NCBI GenBank assembly: GCA_012931725.1 | Contig: CM022944.1 | Coordinates: forward strand, 31,873,641 to 31,937,640 | Direction: 5' to 3' | DNA length: 64,000 nt | Source of the DNA: Litsea cubeba | Taxonomy: Eukaryota; Streptophyta; Magnoliopsida; Laurales; Lauraceae | Part shown: piece by piece, positions 32,237-45,419 of the stretch | Layout of the letters: each line of letters starts with the position of its first letter | How positions within the stretch are numbered: the stretch's first letter is position 1 | Program-made: the position numbers and the translations under genes | The notes under the pieces: model-generated | Seen by the model: the letters and a program-made list of their open reading frames with translations, nothing else | What the model was told of the DNA's origin: nothing | The model's database searches: none

Positions 32237-35200
32237 ACAACTCACAAGACCGTGCCATTTATAATCTTGGATTTTTGTTCTGGCCAAGCAGCATCCATAA
32301 AAAGATCGCAAGTGTAAGAAACAATGCAAAACAATACAAAGAAAACTTTCATCTTGACTTGTTCGATCAAACTGGGGGATTAAGGTTAAAGAGTTCTACT
32401 TCTTGGGCTTGACTTTTACAAAAATCTAAAGTAGAACTTGTAATGGGGTCACCTACAGTAAATTCAATCTGGTCAGGATAGTCCCAAAGTTTACTCCAAT
32501 AGTGGCACGCCCCCAGGATCTTGTGGGATCCTAACCGTATCCCTAGGGCGTGAGAATCGGGGTCAATTAAGATTTATCCCGTAATGGCACTTGTGGCCTC
32601 AATTCTGGGTGGATTGAAGTCCACAGTGAGGTTATGAATGATGATCAATCACCATAAACAAACGCAGAAGCGACGATTTATACAATCTGTGTAGATGGTG
32701 AACCAATACAACAAATCATAACAATAGACTGGTAACTATTAACATAAGACATTTATTTAAAGTTCAATTACAAAATGCATTAGATTTTTAATGAAGGTTC
32801 AACACTACAAAAGCAACCCGTAAAAGATGCACCTATCCTCGTATAATCGGTAAGTAACGTGAGGCTGTTAGGTACTAACCCAACAACACCACACTTTCGC
32901 TGCGCTCACTAGTGGTAACCCTCAACTGACGAATCCTGTGTGACCTCCTCGGCCACCTACACAATGGAGCCTCACTACCTGAGCACCAAATGTAGCATCA
33001 TCAGATTACGGTAATCTGACAAATAAATATATGTGAATAAACAAATACTATGCATCAAAATTGAGTAAAGACAGTCATGGATCATTTGAGTGACAATAAA
33101 CAGAAGCTAGGCATAAAACATTAATAAATAACAAATCATACGAATCATAGGAAGATAGAATCCCTAGCTACAGATTCTAACAATGTGGCAACCTACACAA
33201 CAAACCTCGAGAGAACCTGGTAATAAATGAATGCAAACAACACAGTTGCACACTACCTCACATAATGCACGCTGGCCCAATGGCGTACGACTACCTCGAC
33301 GATAAACACAAACATACACATAAGCCCTAATCCATAGGGAAGCTCCCTAAATTGTGGGAGATTGAATCCACCTAGGGGTGCCTGACTTAAAGTGTCAAGG
33401 ACTATACATCCTATACACACAGTGTCCCGGCTAGACCATCGTTGGGTATCACCACCAAATAGACAAACAAAGTGGAACATAAGGGAACTACTCCACACGC
33501 ATGTTTCACCGATCATATCCATAATCACAACCCGAGTAGTCCCCGATACCCTTTTGTTAGACCAGGACACGCCCTAATGGATCACACTCTATCATATTAT
33601 ACTCATAGTCCATTAGTCTATTTCAATCCATATTACGTCCATTAAATATTAAACAAGTAGTAGAAGACTGACGAACGAAGTGGATACATGCACACGTTAT
33701 GTAATAGGGAAATTCTATATGCACCCTCTCATTATGCTGAGCACACCCACATCCCTTTATGAACAGTGATTTAAAAATCACTGTTCATAAAGGGATTTAA
33801 ATCACTGTTCATAAAGGGATGTGGGTGTGCTCAGCATAATGGGAGGGTGCATATAGAATCTCCCTATGTAATATGGGAGATACCAACCTATTACTAACCT
33901 ATCTGGAATGCATGATTAAGGAATCAATGGGGTAGACACTGATCAATATAAGGCTAGGGTCGTCCAACACATGTGAGGTCCATACTATTTAACACAATGG
34001 TTACACAGGCCCAAGATGCTAGGTATAATCATTTAGTGCTTCTGACGTTAATGGCATCCCAGAATCACGCTACACCACTCATAGTTCAATATGGTTCTCA
34101 CATGCGCAACTAGACGACTCGTAAGGAGATATCAACTCATACATCCCCTTACCATTGGTCCAACTCTTATTTATTAGTTTCTTATGCTAAGGATCATGAT
34201 TCTAAGGGTACGGTTCTTGAATTTCCAAAATCCAAAATCATGCGAAAATAGCATATGGTTAGTCGTAAACCTTCTTACAGCTAGCCATGGGGTCTTTGCG
34301 GCTCGCCGGAAGGTCACCGTAGGTCAGGTCGGCCAGTCATTAGGCTCGGGATGAATAATAACTCCCAGACAGAGAACATTCATGGCTAGTTGTAAGGCAC
34401 CAATGGTCACTATTTGCTGGAGCTTATGGCTCGCCGTGGCTCCCCCATGGCTAGCCGTTACCCTCCAGAAAATCCGAACCTAAAGGGGTTCGACGTGGAT
34501 TTAGGAGGAGCCTTTTTCCCCCACCTCCAATGGGGATTCTAACACAACCTAAGGGCAATCCAAGGCTTCCATTTCACCCATTATTTTTCCATTTTGAGGG
34601 CCATTACATAGAGCTCCATTAAACACCTAAACACCTCACCTACCATACATAACCAAATGAATGAGCTTCAAAAGGGTTATGTACTTGAATAATTGTATAG
34701 AATCAAACATCCAAAATAGAGAATCATGTTATTGACATTTATTTACTTGCCTTTGGTAGCTTTCCGCAAAAATCCTCTTTTTGGTGCTTAGGATTTCCAA
34801 GACCTTGCTATCCACCACATCCCACTCTAATCCAATTTTACAACCCGTCTTCCTACATGACAAAGAAGAGAAAAACATCACCAACCCATGAATGTGTGAT
34901 CCTAGCATGAATAATGAACTCTACATGAAGATTGAGGATCGAGATTGGCTTACAGAGAAAGTGAAAAAAAAAGAATATAATGGAGAAAATGAAGATGAAG
35001 GCTTGGGGTTTGGGGAAGCTTGAGCTTGGCTTGGGATCCTTTGGGAACTTGAGCTAGTGGAAGGGAGGTGGTGAAGAGAAAGGGGAAAAGTAGAGAAGAA
35101 AAGAAGAGATAGGGGAAATAAGGAGAAGGGAGTTGAAGAAGATGATGATGGAGATCTTGGAAGCTTGAGGGAACCTTGGTTGGGTTGGAGATCCTTGGGG

Positions 35201-35640
35201 AAGTTGACTTTGGTGATGAGGGAAGAGGAGAAGTAGAGAGTGGAGAAAAAGGGAGATGAGGTGAAAATTGTGGGGCTAGGGCTTTTGTAGAGATAGTTTA
35301 GGAAAATTACAAATAAGGGTCTTGTTCTTTGTAGAGAGAGGTTTGGGAAATCACAAATAAGGGCTTGAGTCAAAGTGAAATGGGCTTTAGGGACTGAAAT
35401 GAAAATGGGTTCCTAGGTGGATTTTTGGCCAACGGGTCACGATGGGCCCAACATTGGGATTGTACATGCATGATGAAAACTACTCAATGCACCCAATTAA
35501 GCTACAAAGCTAGATTGATTAACACTAATCTTGATTAAATATGCTAACCCACCTAATTAAGGTCAGAGGCCTCACAAATAGTAGTTGAACCCTCCATACT
35601 ATTGACCATAGGAATATAATAATATTAACATTATTAATCA
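32237..35640. repeat. Non-coding, LTR-like repeat block
   Basis: About 3.4 kb without any conserved domain. GC-rich GGCTCGCCG and GGCTAGCCG words recur at 34.26-34.47 kb. A 150-residue Ser/Pro-rich minus frame (35373-34921) is low-complexity and is not called a gene. A GAGGCCTCACA-like edge near 35570 may be the end of another LTR read on -. The MITE at 33707-33864 is inserted in it. Confidence 0.35.
33707..33864. mobile_element. Mutator-type MITE, 158 bp, perfect 9-bp target duplication
   Basis: Termini GGGAAATTCTATATGCACCC and the complement of GGGAGATTCTATATGCACCC are near-perfect inverted repeats that extend over most of the element, with a CTTTATGAACAGTGATTT stem repeated on the right side. 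The 9-bp duplication TATGTAATA flanks it (33698-33706 and 33865-33873), which is the Mutator hallmark. Its termini match the end of the MULE at 27848. Confidence 0.9.
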
Positions 35641-35661
35641 TGTTTTTACCCAAATGACTAT

Positions 35662-36226
35662 GAGTGTAAATTTTTTTTTTTGGAAAACTGTCTAACCAAC
35701 CGAACCGAACCGAATCGACTGCTAATAACCGTGTTCACGGTTCGGTTACAATTACGGTTATTGAAATCAGAAAATCGTGCTTCATGGTTCGGTTACGATT
35801 TTCAATCTCGACTCACGGTTATTAACTGAACCGAACTGTAAAATATGGTTCGGTTAACCATTTTTCCAAAACACACAGTTAACCAAATCGTTACACTAAT
35901 AAAAAAGAATAAAGGGCCTAGATATTTTGTAGTATCATTTTAGACTTTTAGTTATGTTTATTTTCGTGGAAAATGATAGTGTTGTTTTGTTTGGTATGTG
36001 AAGAAATGATATTGTTGTTCTGCATGTAGAGTCAAATGGTAAGGATAGATTTTTTTCTTAAGTGACAATTAACCGTAATCGAACCGTCTAATACATTTAA
36101 TCGTGGTTCGGTTCTTAACGGGTCTTTTTTGTACGGTTACAGTTTTTAAAAACTAAAAATTATAAAATACGGTTCGGTTAATAATTTTTCCAAAACAAAC
36201 GGTTAACCGAACCGTTATCCCCCTAT
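35662..36226. mobile_element. hAT-like non-autonomous element (GGTTCGGTTA-rich)
   Basis: AAATGACTAT occurs at both flanks (35652-35661 and 36227-36236), containing the 8-bp duplication expected of hAT. Both subterminal parts are packed with AACCGAACCG and CGGTTCGGTTA words, and the right end is CCGTTATCCCCCTAT. No transposase frame. Confidence 0.65.
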
Positions 36227-36236
36227 AAATGACTAT

Positions 36237-38762
36237 CTAACAGTGGGACCAACTCCTAAGGATTATTAATTGGGCTTATAGATGAGTTCCTGCAGGAAAT
36301 TTTTGTTGGAAAAATGGATAAAACACCCATGGTTTTTGATCAAGTTTGGGCCAAAATAAATGTGGGCCCCACTTATCTTTTTAGGTGGGACTACATGGAA
36401 ATGTGATCTACTCCATGAGTAGATTAAGAACATATATTGGGTTGCTCTAATCCATCGATGAGTGAATGAGAAATTGACTCCTAAACTACTATTTTTGAAA
36501 ATGGTAACACATGAAAACACATGGAAGTGGTAAGCTTGCATCTCAGATTGCTTAGGAGTTAAAGATCCTTTGGATATAAATATGTTTGCCTTAGTAGTAA
36601 AGGTTGAGCCCCAAGGGGCATCCCACTTTTGTAGTGGAGGGAGGACCTAGACCAAGGTGGGCTCACCAACACTCGTGTGCCCCGCTCAATCCTAGCTTGG
36701 GCTTCACGCGCGAGACGGGCCTGGCTCGTCCCACTTCCTATTTATATTTTTGAAGAAATTTTATTTATTTAAAATTTCTTTCTCCAAATGGGGTGTGTCC
36801 GAAGTCCAGAAGGGTGTGTCCGTCTGCAACTAAAAGGGTGTGTCCAAAGAAATGTTGTTGTTCTCTGTGTCTGTTCACCATTGAACTGAAGCTGGCTATA
36901 TAACACATCTTGTCATACATTTTTTTGATCATTCATTCTCTGCAATTGCATTGCCTTTGGGTCATCGGTCGGAGTCAAGAGAGAGAGTTTGTCACAGTTC
37001 TGGTTTGCCGGTCACATAATGTGAAGTGCTGCTACTGTGTGAAGAAGATCATTGTATCCTGGGAGATAAACGTCACAGAAGCTCGTAAGCACCATTGCTG
37101 AGGCGAGATTTATCTTAAGGACATAGTGTCAAGCACTAGCCATGATTAACCAACCTCTGTTCTACTTTCATATTGCCGGATTATAGTTCACTGATTTCTG
37201 CCTTCATATTGTCTTTACAATACTGGACTAAATATGTGTGTACTCAGACTAACAATTTTCAAGTAGGGTATTTTAAGTAATAAATGAGAAATTTATACTT
37301 TGTCTTTATTTTGCTCCAAATTCAACATCTAAAATTAAAGATCCTGTAGAAAAAAAGAAAAAAGAAAAAAAGAGCAAAGAGCCAATATGATCAAGATTGG
37401 TCCTCGACCATAGCTTAGTTGGCTAAGGGCATGAATATCTTTGTATGTGTGTGTGTGAGAGTGCATGAATTCGAGCCACTCTAGCAGAAAAAAATAAAAG
37501 AAAAATCAAGGTTGAACTCACTCTACAAATAATAAAGCAAGCCGCATATCCCAAAACGGCTCATTCAGTGAGCCTCATGTGCCAAAATGAACTTAATCAA
37601 GTTGGGCACTACTATGACGAAACTATTACAATAGGCACACCCATGTAAAGATATAATCACGGTCACAGTGGGTCTCCCTAACTAAGTTCATGGTGGCCAT
37701 ATCTGAGATCATTTCGGTGGGTTGGGTCCAAGGTCATTAAATCAGATGACAGATAGAACTATCTCAATTACCAAAACTACTCAAAATAAATGACTACCTC
37801 TGATAAATTTTACCCAAATAATTAGGACACTGTTAAATTAATCACACATGAAATGCATGAATAGTTTTTTTTTAAATAAAATATTATCCCCAAGGAGGGA
37901 GGGGCAAAAAGAGCCAACCCCCCTCCCTCTAAATCTTTTTGCTTCTCTTTTAAAGAAGAGGAAATTTAGGATAGATTTTTGGCCATTTTATCTTATGCCC
38001 TCTTGCTCCTTAACAACTTTCTTTGCTCTTTCAAATTTTAGAAAGCAATGAGGGCATTATTGTGTTTTACTTTCTTTTAGAAGATGGGAATTAGGAACTA
38101 AACAGTTTCATATACCCCATCCTTCAGGCGAAAAGGTCTCAATGCCTTCTTCCATCATCGACAAGTGCATCTCACACTGAATAGTTTGGCCTCCATCTTT
38201 TAAACAGAGGGCATTTAGCGAGGCTCTTGATGGGGCCTACTTAGAAAAAATATCCAGCGTACAAAAGAAATCCCCTATTTGTCTATAAAAAATGTAACCC
38301 GAGATGATCCGGCCTAAGTCAAATTGATCTATATGGAAAAATTATATTATTTATAATATCTTATTGGGAGAACAATTATTTCCTTGTAGAGTCTTAAGAT
38401 ATCTCTCAAAGATTACAAGTGGTGTGTGAAGAGAAACTTTCCAAAAATTTGAGTTTTCTTGCATTTTCTGCCTAAAACAGTAGCAACCCACTTCACAAGG
38501 TCATATAGTAAACCCACTTCACAAGGTCATATCTCCCTCTATATAGCTCCAATCGATGAAATCTTGGCCTCCACAGATATCAACTCGAAAAGAGCTTTCC
38601 AATGGCGCATAGATTGCGGTATTGCACCGATCCAAATATCGGTTTGAGAGTTATGGCCATTTCAAGTTGGTGCCTGTGAAAAAATCCTGGAATAATTGTA
38701 AGATTAAGGAAGCTTCTATGTTGGGTGTGCAGTGGGGTGTGTGGGACCCATGTGGATGTCCA
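36237..38762. other. Intergenic, no gene seen
   Basis: The GGGTGTGTCC word occurs three times at 36.79-36.85 kb. A duplicated CCCACTTCACAAGGTCATAT unit lies at about 38489-38532. Short frames are unsupported. A SINE-like unit at 37.4 kb is listed separately. Confidence 0.4.
37405..37500 (+). mobile_element. Short tRNA-related SINE (second family)
   Basis: A box TAGCTTAGTTGG (about 37421) and B box GAATTCGAGCC (about 37467) lie 46 nt apart, with a GT microsatellite between and an A-rich tail. The body lacks the CACTGGGGCCACAGGGG block of the other three copies, so it is a different family. It does not fold as a tRNA gene. Confidence 0.5.
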
Positions 38763-39467
38763 AGGCATGTAAATCGGGGCCGTGCCGTGCTAGCATGGCC
38801 CATCAAACTTTGACGGGCTGTGCCATGACGTTCCCATTCCCATGAGGGTCAGCCTAGCACTGCCCTGGTCATGCCATGCTAGGCCGTGCAACACATGGGC
38901 GGCCCACTTCTTCTTCTTCTTCTTCTTTTAAAGTTGGGCTTCACTTGGACCTGGACTTGGGCTCTTGGACAAACCCTATCCCTAGGAGATAATGTGCACT
39001 AAGAAAAAACCTATGTCTCTAGAAATATAACAGTATGAAAGTTCAGAATCTTAGATACTAAGGTGAGAAGTAGGGTTCCCAACCAATAATGGGATCTGAA
39101 TTGTTGATTTGATGGGATTCAATGGTGACAGATGATACATCTCAACTCCATAAGGTAATGGTAATTCCTGACCCAATGCCCAACCTAGTAATTAAGGGTT
39201 TGGGTAGACCCTTTTATTCTTTGGTGGAATTGGTTTTATTTTAGTTTTTACTCTTTTGTAGAATTGGGTTTATTCCTTTCCCACTTCTTCTTCTTCTTCC
39301 TTCTTTTTTAGACCTGTTCACGGGCGGGCCGGGTTGTGCCACTCGTGGGCTTGGGGCGCTGGCCTAGCACGGCCCAACGGAGGACTGCGGTGCTGGCCCG
39401 TTGACTTGGTTTTTCCGTGCCGGGCCCGTGCTGGGCTTGGGCCGCCCAACCAGATTCACATGCCTAG
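38763..39467. mobile_element. hAT-like non-autonomous element (GGCCC-rich ends)
   Basis: AGGCATGTAAATC at the left and GATTCACATGCCT at the right are imperfect inverted repeats. Both subterminal parts carry GGGCCGTGCC / GGCCCGTGC words. The bordering AGGCATG makes terminal repeat and target duplication hard to separate. No frame. Confidence 0.5.
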
Positions 39468-40115
39468 GCATGCTTGGAACCTTTCATTTACTTGCATTGG
39501 TTACCACTTTTCTTTTGGGGGGCTTTGGCCGGAGGTCCCTTAACGCATGACTTTGTTGCAAATAGTCCACAAAAAAAAAATCATGCAGCCAAAGCTCCCT
39601 CTCACACTTTTCCATACCTAAAATGTCCAATTTGCCCCTTCCTTCATTGTCGCCTTATTCATATAACGCCAGCGAATACGACATTGGATAAGAATAAAAT
39701 AAAAAACGTTTGGAATCTTCTTCCCAAACAAGAAACCTCCGAAGAAGATATTTTCACTCTGGATTGCATGTAGCGAAGAAGAGGCGGTTAGGTCAGATTT
39801 TTGAAAATTTTCCATAGATTAACTATTTCATTGGAAGTTAGACTTTGCAGCGACGATATTTCCCACTTCGAAAACAAGAACTACAACGAAGAACACATCC
39901 AAACCTAGTTGCAGGCGCCGACTATTTCACTGCAGACGTGTTTGCAAAAGCATAAACGAGACTTTAAAATATAGATTTCCACTGTAAGTTGAATATTTCG
40001 TCCTTTTCAAATCATCACCGTTTCGGAATCTTATGTTTGTGTTGATCGACATTTGGAATATTTTTGCCTCGTTATCTCTCATTCCTTTTTCTAAATACAA
40101 AAACCTATTCAGGAA

Positions 40116-43100
40116 ATGGCGAGAATGAAGTCTTCCATACTTTCAGAACAGCAGAAGCAACAGAAACAGGAAGAAGAAGGTATATAAACAGTTCTCTCTT
40201 TCCCTTTTACTCTCTGTAATTTTTGAAGCATGCTTTTGTAGATTTTTGAAATGTTTAACCAAATTTCACACATTCATTGCTACTTTACAAATTTGAAATA
40301 AGTTTATCTGAGCTGTTTGAGAAATTTCTCAACCTTGTAATGTATATCCCATAATTTGTCTCCAGGTAACTGAATTTATCCGAGTTCTGGATGAATTTAA
40401 ATCAATTTATGTTGACTTTATCTGAGATTGCATAGTTGGAATGCAATTGAGTTTGGAAAAAGTATTACTTGAAATTATAATGTTTTTATGTATGCCTGGG
40501 ATGAATTTATCTATTCTTGATGAATTTCACTAAATTTATCTCAATAATTCTATGAGTATGTTTTGGCCTTGCATTAAGTTTAATTGATTTTGTGGTTTAA
40601 TAACACAAATATATGAGTTTATTGTAGTTTGTAACCAGTTTCTAATATCTTTATCTGAGTTGTATATAAACTTTATCTGTTTTCTGTCTCAATGTAACTG
40701 AATCTATCTGAGTTCTGGATGAACTTAAATCAATTTCTGTTGACTTTATCTGAGATTGCAGCAAATGCATATAAGTTCGGAATGAAAATTCCGAGAAATT
40801 ATAATGTATTTATGTGTCTGGGATGAATTTTTATGTTCTTATGAATTTGTATGAATTTATCTTAGTATCTAAATCAATCTGTTTGGCTTTGACTTAAGTT
40901 TATTTGATTGAGATTGTGAGTTAATAACACATATATATGGGTTTATAGCAGTTTTTAACCATTTCCTAGTATATTTATCTTAGTTGTATACAACAGTTAT
41001 ATGTTTTTTTATTTAATTTATCTGAGTTTCTATGAAATATATCTGTGTGTATATCCAATTTATTTGAATTTATATTAAATTTTTGCCTGCATTTGTGTGC
41101 AATTTATCTGACTTTGAATACACTTGTCTAAATTTTAAATAATATGTATATGAGTTCTTTTATTGTATGCAGCAATAAAATAAAACAAGAGAAAGAGGGT
41201 ACATGATAAATCACCAAAGAACAAACCAGTGAATAAGAAGAAGAAGGGTGCAAGTCATTACCAATTCAGATCAAACTTAGAGTCAACTGTGACACTAGTT
41301 CAAAACATAAAACATTTGGTCACTGAATTGCATAAAGCCGAATTAGGGAAGACTCCTTTCTGGAGCCTCATAGAGTGCATGTTGGATGGCACAATCTCAG
41401 AAAAGATGTGCAGGAAGTATGACAATGACATTATGTTGATTCTTGATACATACAGCAGCCAAAGGAGGCAGTTTAGACTAAGAAAACGCTATGTGCCATT
41501 CACTGCAAATGACATATCGCACATATTCGGCATACCAAATGGCACGAGAGCACTTGATCTGAAATATGCAAAGAGTAAGGTAGTGCAAGGGTGTCAGCGC
41601 CAAAGATAAAGGAACAGCTCCATCTAGCATTGAATGGAGCAACAAAAACTGACATTGCTGATGTTGCCAGGCTACTGTGCCTATATATCCTTGTGGTAAT
41701 TTTTTTTTGCAACCCATGGAAACACAATAGGGTGGGCGTACGTGGGCTATGTTGAAAACTACATGGATATGAAGCACTATGCCTGGGTAGAAGAAATATC
41801 AAATTTTTTGATGGAGTCGGTACACAGTAGGAGCCGTGGTTCTGATAGAGTCATTGGCTGCCTTATTGCATTACCGGTACGATAGACAACTTCCTACTAA
41901 AAATATCTGAATTCGAAGTTACAAAGAATGAATGATTAACGTATGAATTTTCTGATTTTGTAACAGTATTGGCTGTGTGAGCATACGACAATTGTCAGCC
42001 CAAATGAGTCGTTGCATTTTCCAAAGATACTAAAGTGGAATCTCAGGGCTGTGAGTATGGCACATAGGAAAAGGCCCCTTCATACACTACTAGCTAATGA
42101 GGTACTCTATTTAATAACAGTAATTTGTTATCTTAGTTTTCACTATTTAATTTATCTAAGTTCTTAAAATGTTCAGCCTAACACTATTACTAACTGTAGG
42201 TCCTCGGTGACACATTAGATAGCACGCTGCTTGAAGCGCAGCGATTCCTGTCTTTGTTGGACAGAAGCAGTCATGATGAGGGGGGTTAATGGAGATAGAA
42301 GGACAAGAAGAAGTAAAAGAAATAGAAAAAATTCAAGGATAAGAGAAACTGGAAGAAGATGAAGAAGAAACATATAAAAAAGGAAATAGATCATGGAGTT
42401 GTAGCAGAAGAGGAAGAAAGAGACAATGAGAATGAAGGAGAGGAGCAAGAGGAAGGAGATGAAGAAGAACAACAACAAGAGGAAGAAGGAGAGGAGGAAG
42501 CGAATAATAAAATGAATGAAGCCAACCAGTCGGATACAAACATAATGATAGAGACATTGGTCGTATCCGAGTTGGAAGAGCAGAGGGAAGATAATAACAT
42601 TGAAGAAACAAATTCTACTGGTGTGGCAACCCAGTCTGTCTCCTTTGGTGTGGAGATGACTGATTATGAACAGATAGCCCTATAGACAGATATGGTGATT
42701 GCAAACATTTTAGCAGACATAATTGGCAACGCCACTATGACATCTAAAGCACAATCTGGATCGGAACTAGCAGCTGGTGATACCGTACCTTGTCTTAGAC
42801 ACCCGTCACAGTCCACAAAAACAGCGAGCTCCTCAGTCTCACTGAAGAGTGTGACAGGGCAACTTCGTTAGCCAACCAACTGAAGAAGGAAAAAACAGAA
42901 TTACAAGCACATATTCAAAGGATGGCTATTGAACTTGAAAGGACGTCGGCAAAAAAAAACAGCCTAAAAAAGGAAAGGCTTGAAACTGAAAAAAAGATTG
43001 ACAACTTGTTCAGAGAAAGAGACAATGCTCTATTGTTGGTTGAGCAGTTGACAAAGGATAAGACTTCCATTGAAACATGTAATGTGAACACCGATCATAC

Positions 43101-45157
43101 TGTAGAGGAGTCTTCTCGAATGGTCAGCTCCCTCAAAGAGCAACTCAAACATACTATGAGTGTGTTGGATGTACAGTCCTCAAGAGCTGCAAATGCAGAA
43201 AATGAGGTGAAGGGCCTGAAGAAAAAATTAATAAATATGGAATCAAACAACATGAAACTGCAGCAGTTCTTAAAGGAAATGACATTTGATTATGCAGAGA
43301 AGGGATTGGAGTGGGCTGGAAAGACATTGGATGATATCTTCTAGCCTTCAGAAAAAGTAAATTCAAAAGAAAAAGGGTAGAGAATGGCACAGAAAGCAGC
43401 GGAGGGGGTTGCAGCTGATCAAAAAGTTAAAGGGAATGTTGATGAGGTAATTGAGTTACACTTCCATCTTTATCCATCTTTGAGCTTTTGTATGCAAAAT
43501 ATATGAGTTTCTCTTGCAATTATCTGATTCTCTAACAAATTTATCTGACTTCTGGGTGAACTTATAACATTTCTCATCAAATTTATCCGTATTCTGTGTG
43601 ATTTTAACTTACTTTCCTTTCCATCAAAATTATTTAATGTTGGATTGAATTTATCTCACCTTTTATATATTCGAATTTATTTAATCTATATTTATTTATC
43701 TGAATTTTTTATCAGATCATGTCATCCGACGCACCATTCAAGCCGCTTAAGGAGGTGAAACAGTCCTCCATGATAAAAAGAATTAAAAAAAAAAAGAAAG
43801 GCAACGAGGAAAATGAACCCAACAGCTGCCCCCTTCAGCCTCCCTAAAAATACAGTCACTAAGCAAATGACTGTGCCCGACATCGAAAAGCTCAGGCAAA
43901 TTTACGAAGCGGAAGGCAATGAGTAAGTAATAGTCCTATACAACTAAGCAATACAACTGCTGTTGTAAAAAATATGAATCAAAATGTTTACAAATTGAGC
44001 ACTTTGTACAATTGCATTTGCAGGGTGCTGGTTTGGGGAGGTGAGAGGATACATATTGTATCCTACGAAGACATAATTGCAGTTCTCAGCAAAGTAGAAT
44101 TATCCAGCACCGTAAGCATCCCGACAAATAAACATTGATAGACTATTGCTTCTTCTTAGAAATGTACAAAAAATGGTCATATTCACATAAGATGCCTCAC
44201 ATTATCTACTCGGAATTGAATAGGTTATTGACTGCTACGCTTAGTTATTATACAGAGAACAGGGAAAAATCGAACAACAACTCACAACAGTCCATCGGGA
44301 AGGCCTGCTGCTTCAAAAAAAATCATGCTTCGTAACAAGTTTATGCTAGGTAAAAGACAATAAATTATAATTAACCAAGTCACATTTTACTTTGTTTTAA
44401 AATATAATCAACAGTTACTAAACTAGTCTTAATGCAGAAATTCGTTACAGCCCCACCGTTAGAAATGAGAGAAAAGATTCTACACCGTCAAATCTCCCCA
44501 AGCAGAACTGTCAACCACAGATTCGTGCACTTTCCAATGAATTCAAATGGAAAAAGGAAGGATGCTGAATCATTCCACTGGACACTATTGGTGCTGGCTC
44601 AGAAAGAAGGAGATTGGCTACATTACAACTCCTTACGACTAAGATCAGCTAAAACAGACGATCATTACTTTGAGGATGCACGAATTATGGTATGTCTCAT
44701 TGACCGAGTCATTAAATACATAATGGTACCCGTAACAGTAAACGTACACCCACTGTCTCTATGGATTTTGTTTGATTCTGCAGAAACAGTATGTGGAGAA
44801 CTACAATCATATAAATGTTAAAGAAACACGGCCTTATGAAGCTCCATTGATAAGCATGGAAGACGCCCCACAACAGAAAATGAGATCGTAAGTATCATTA
44901 TGCCAATACACTTATTCAAATGATTTCAGGGTACCAACGGCATCTTCTTTTGCAGTATTGATTGCGGGGTCATCGTTTGCTATATTATGAGGCAAATTAC
45001 TTACAAACAAGTAATTGTTTCGAAGCTACAACAGAACGTCGTTAATGGTTTGAGGGCAGAGATAGTGATCAAGTTCCTAAATGACACGCATCGCAACTGG
45101 ACCATTGAAAACTTTCATGCCAGGAATCAATGTGCTGATGATGATTTCGAACAGTGA
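40116..45157 (+). pseudogene. PMD-like / coiled-coil / Ulp1 (C48) protease gene, decayed
   Basis: Exon 1 is 40116-40179 (MARMKSSILSEQQKQQ). Next comes a PMD-like region: 41229-41876, ending HYAWVEEISNF...LIALP, then exon 41967-42101 starting YWLCEHTTIV. An acidic Glu-rich stretch (42359-42685) and a coiled coil (42922-43344) follow. The protease spans about 44436-44690, 44784-44889 and about 44957-45157: His in SFHWTLLVL, Asn in HYNSL where Ulp1 has Asp, and Cys in IDCGVIVCYIM. Ulp1 enzymes remove SUMO. Several in-frame stops (for example TAA soon after 41173, TAA at about 42287, TAG at 42683) and frame changes show it no longer encodes one protein. It faces the transposase gene tail to tail, 760 bp apart. 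Confidence 0.75.
40300..41130 (+). repeat. TTTATCTGAGTTCTG repeat field in intron 1
   Basis: The word TTTATCTGAG or a close variant occurs more than ten times. A longer unit (TGAATTTATCCGAGTTCTGG onward) at about 40371-40430 recurs at about 40690-40750 with few changes. Further fields of the same word lie at about 43500-43710 (spacer or intron of the same gene) and 48250-48430 (5' side of the transposase gene). Confidence 0.8.
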
Positions 45158-45419
45158 CGGCAAAACTACAACCTTGACAAAAATAAGTTATTTTGAAATA
45201 GTGGTTCTGTCACAGTAAAGATGGGCCAAATTCATATAAATCTCTGTATATGAAAAGTGCCATTGCAACAAACTTGTGAATGTATTTTTTTTGGATCACA
45301 CGAATGTAAAGGAGACAATTTCGTCCATGTAATTGTCATATTTGTGAATGGATGAATGAATCAAATTGTCAATGAATGTTTATGAAAACTTCTTGTGAAC
45401 GTATTTGTACATGATCACT

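Noticed and set aside
34921..35373. 150-codon Ser/Pro-rich minus frame
   Set aside because: Low-complexity AAG/GGA-type sequence in an LTR-like block, no domain, no splice or promoter support.
36910..37101. Small Cys-containing frame with a TATA-like element upstream
   Set aside because: 63 codons, no recognisable domain and no conservation evidence; left out.
42215..42611. Long Leu/Ser-rich minus frames
   Set aside because: Antisense of the Glu-rich (GAAGAAG) stretch of the Ulp1 gene.
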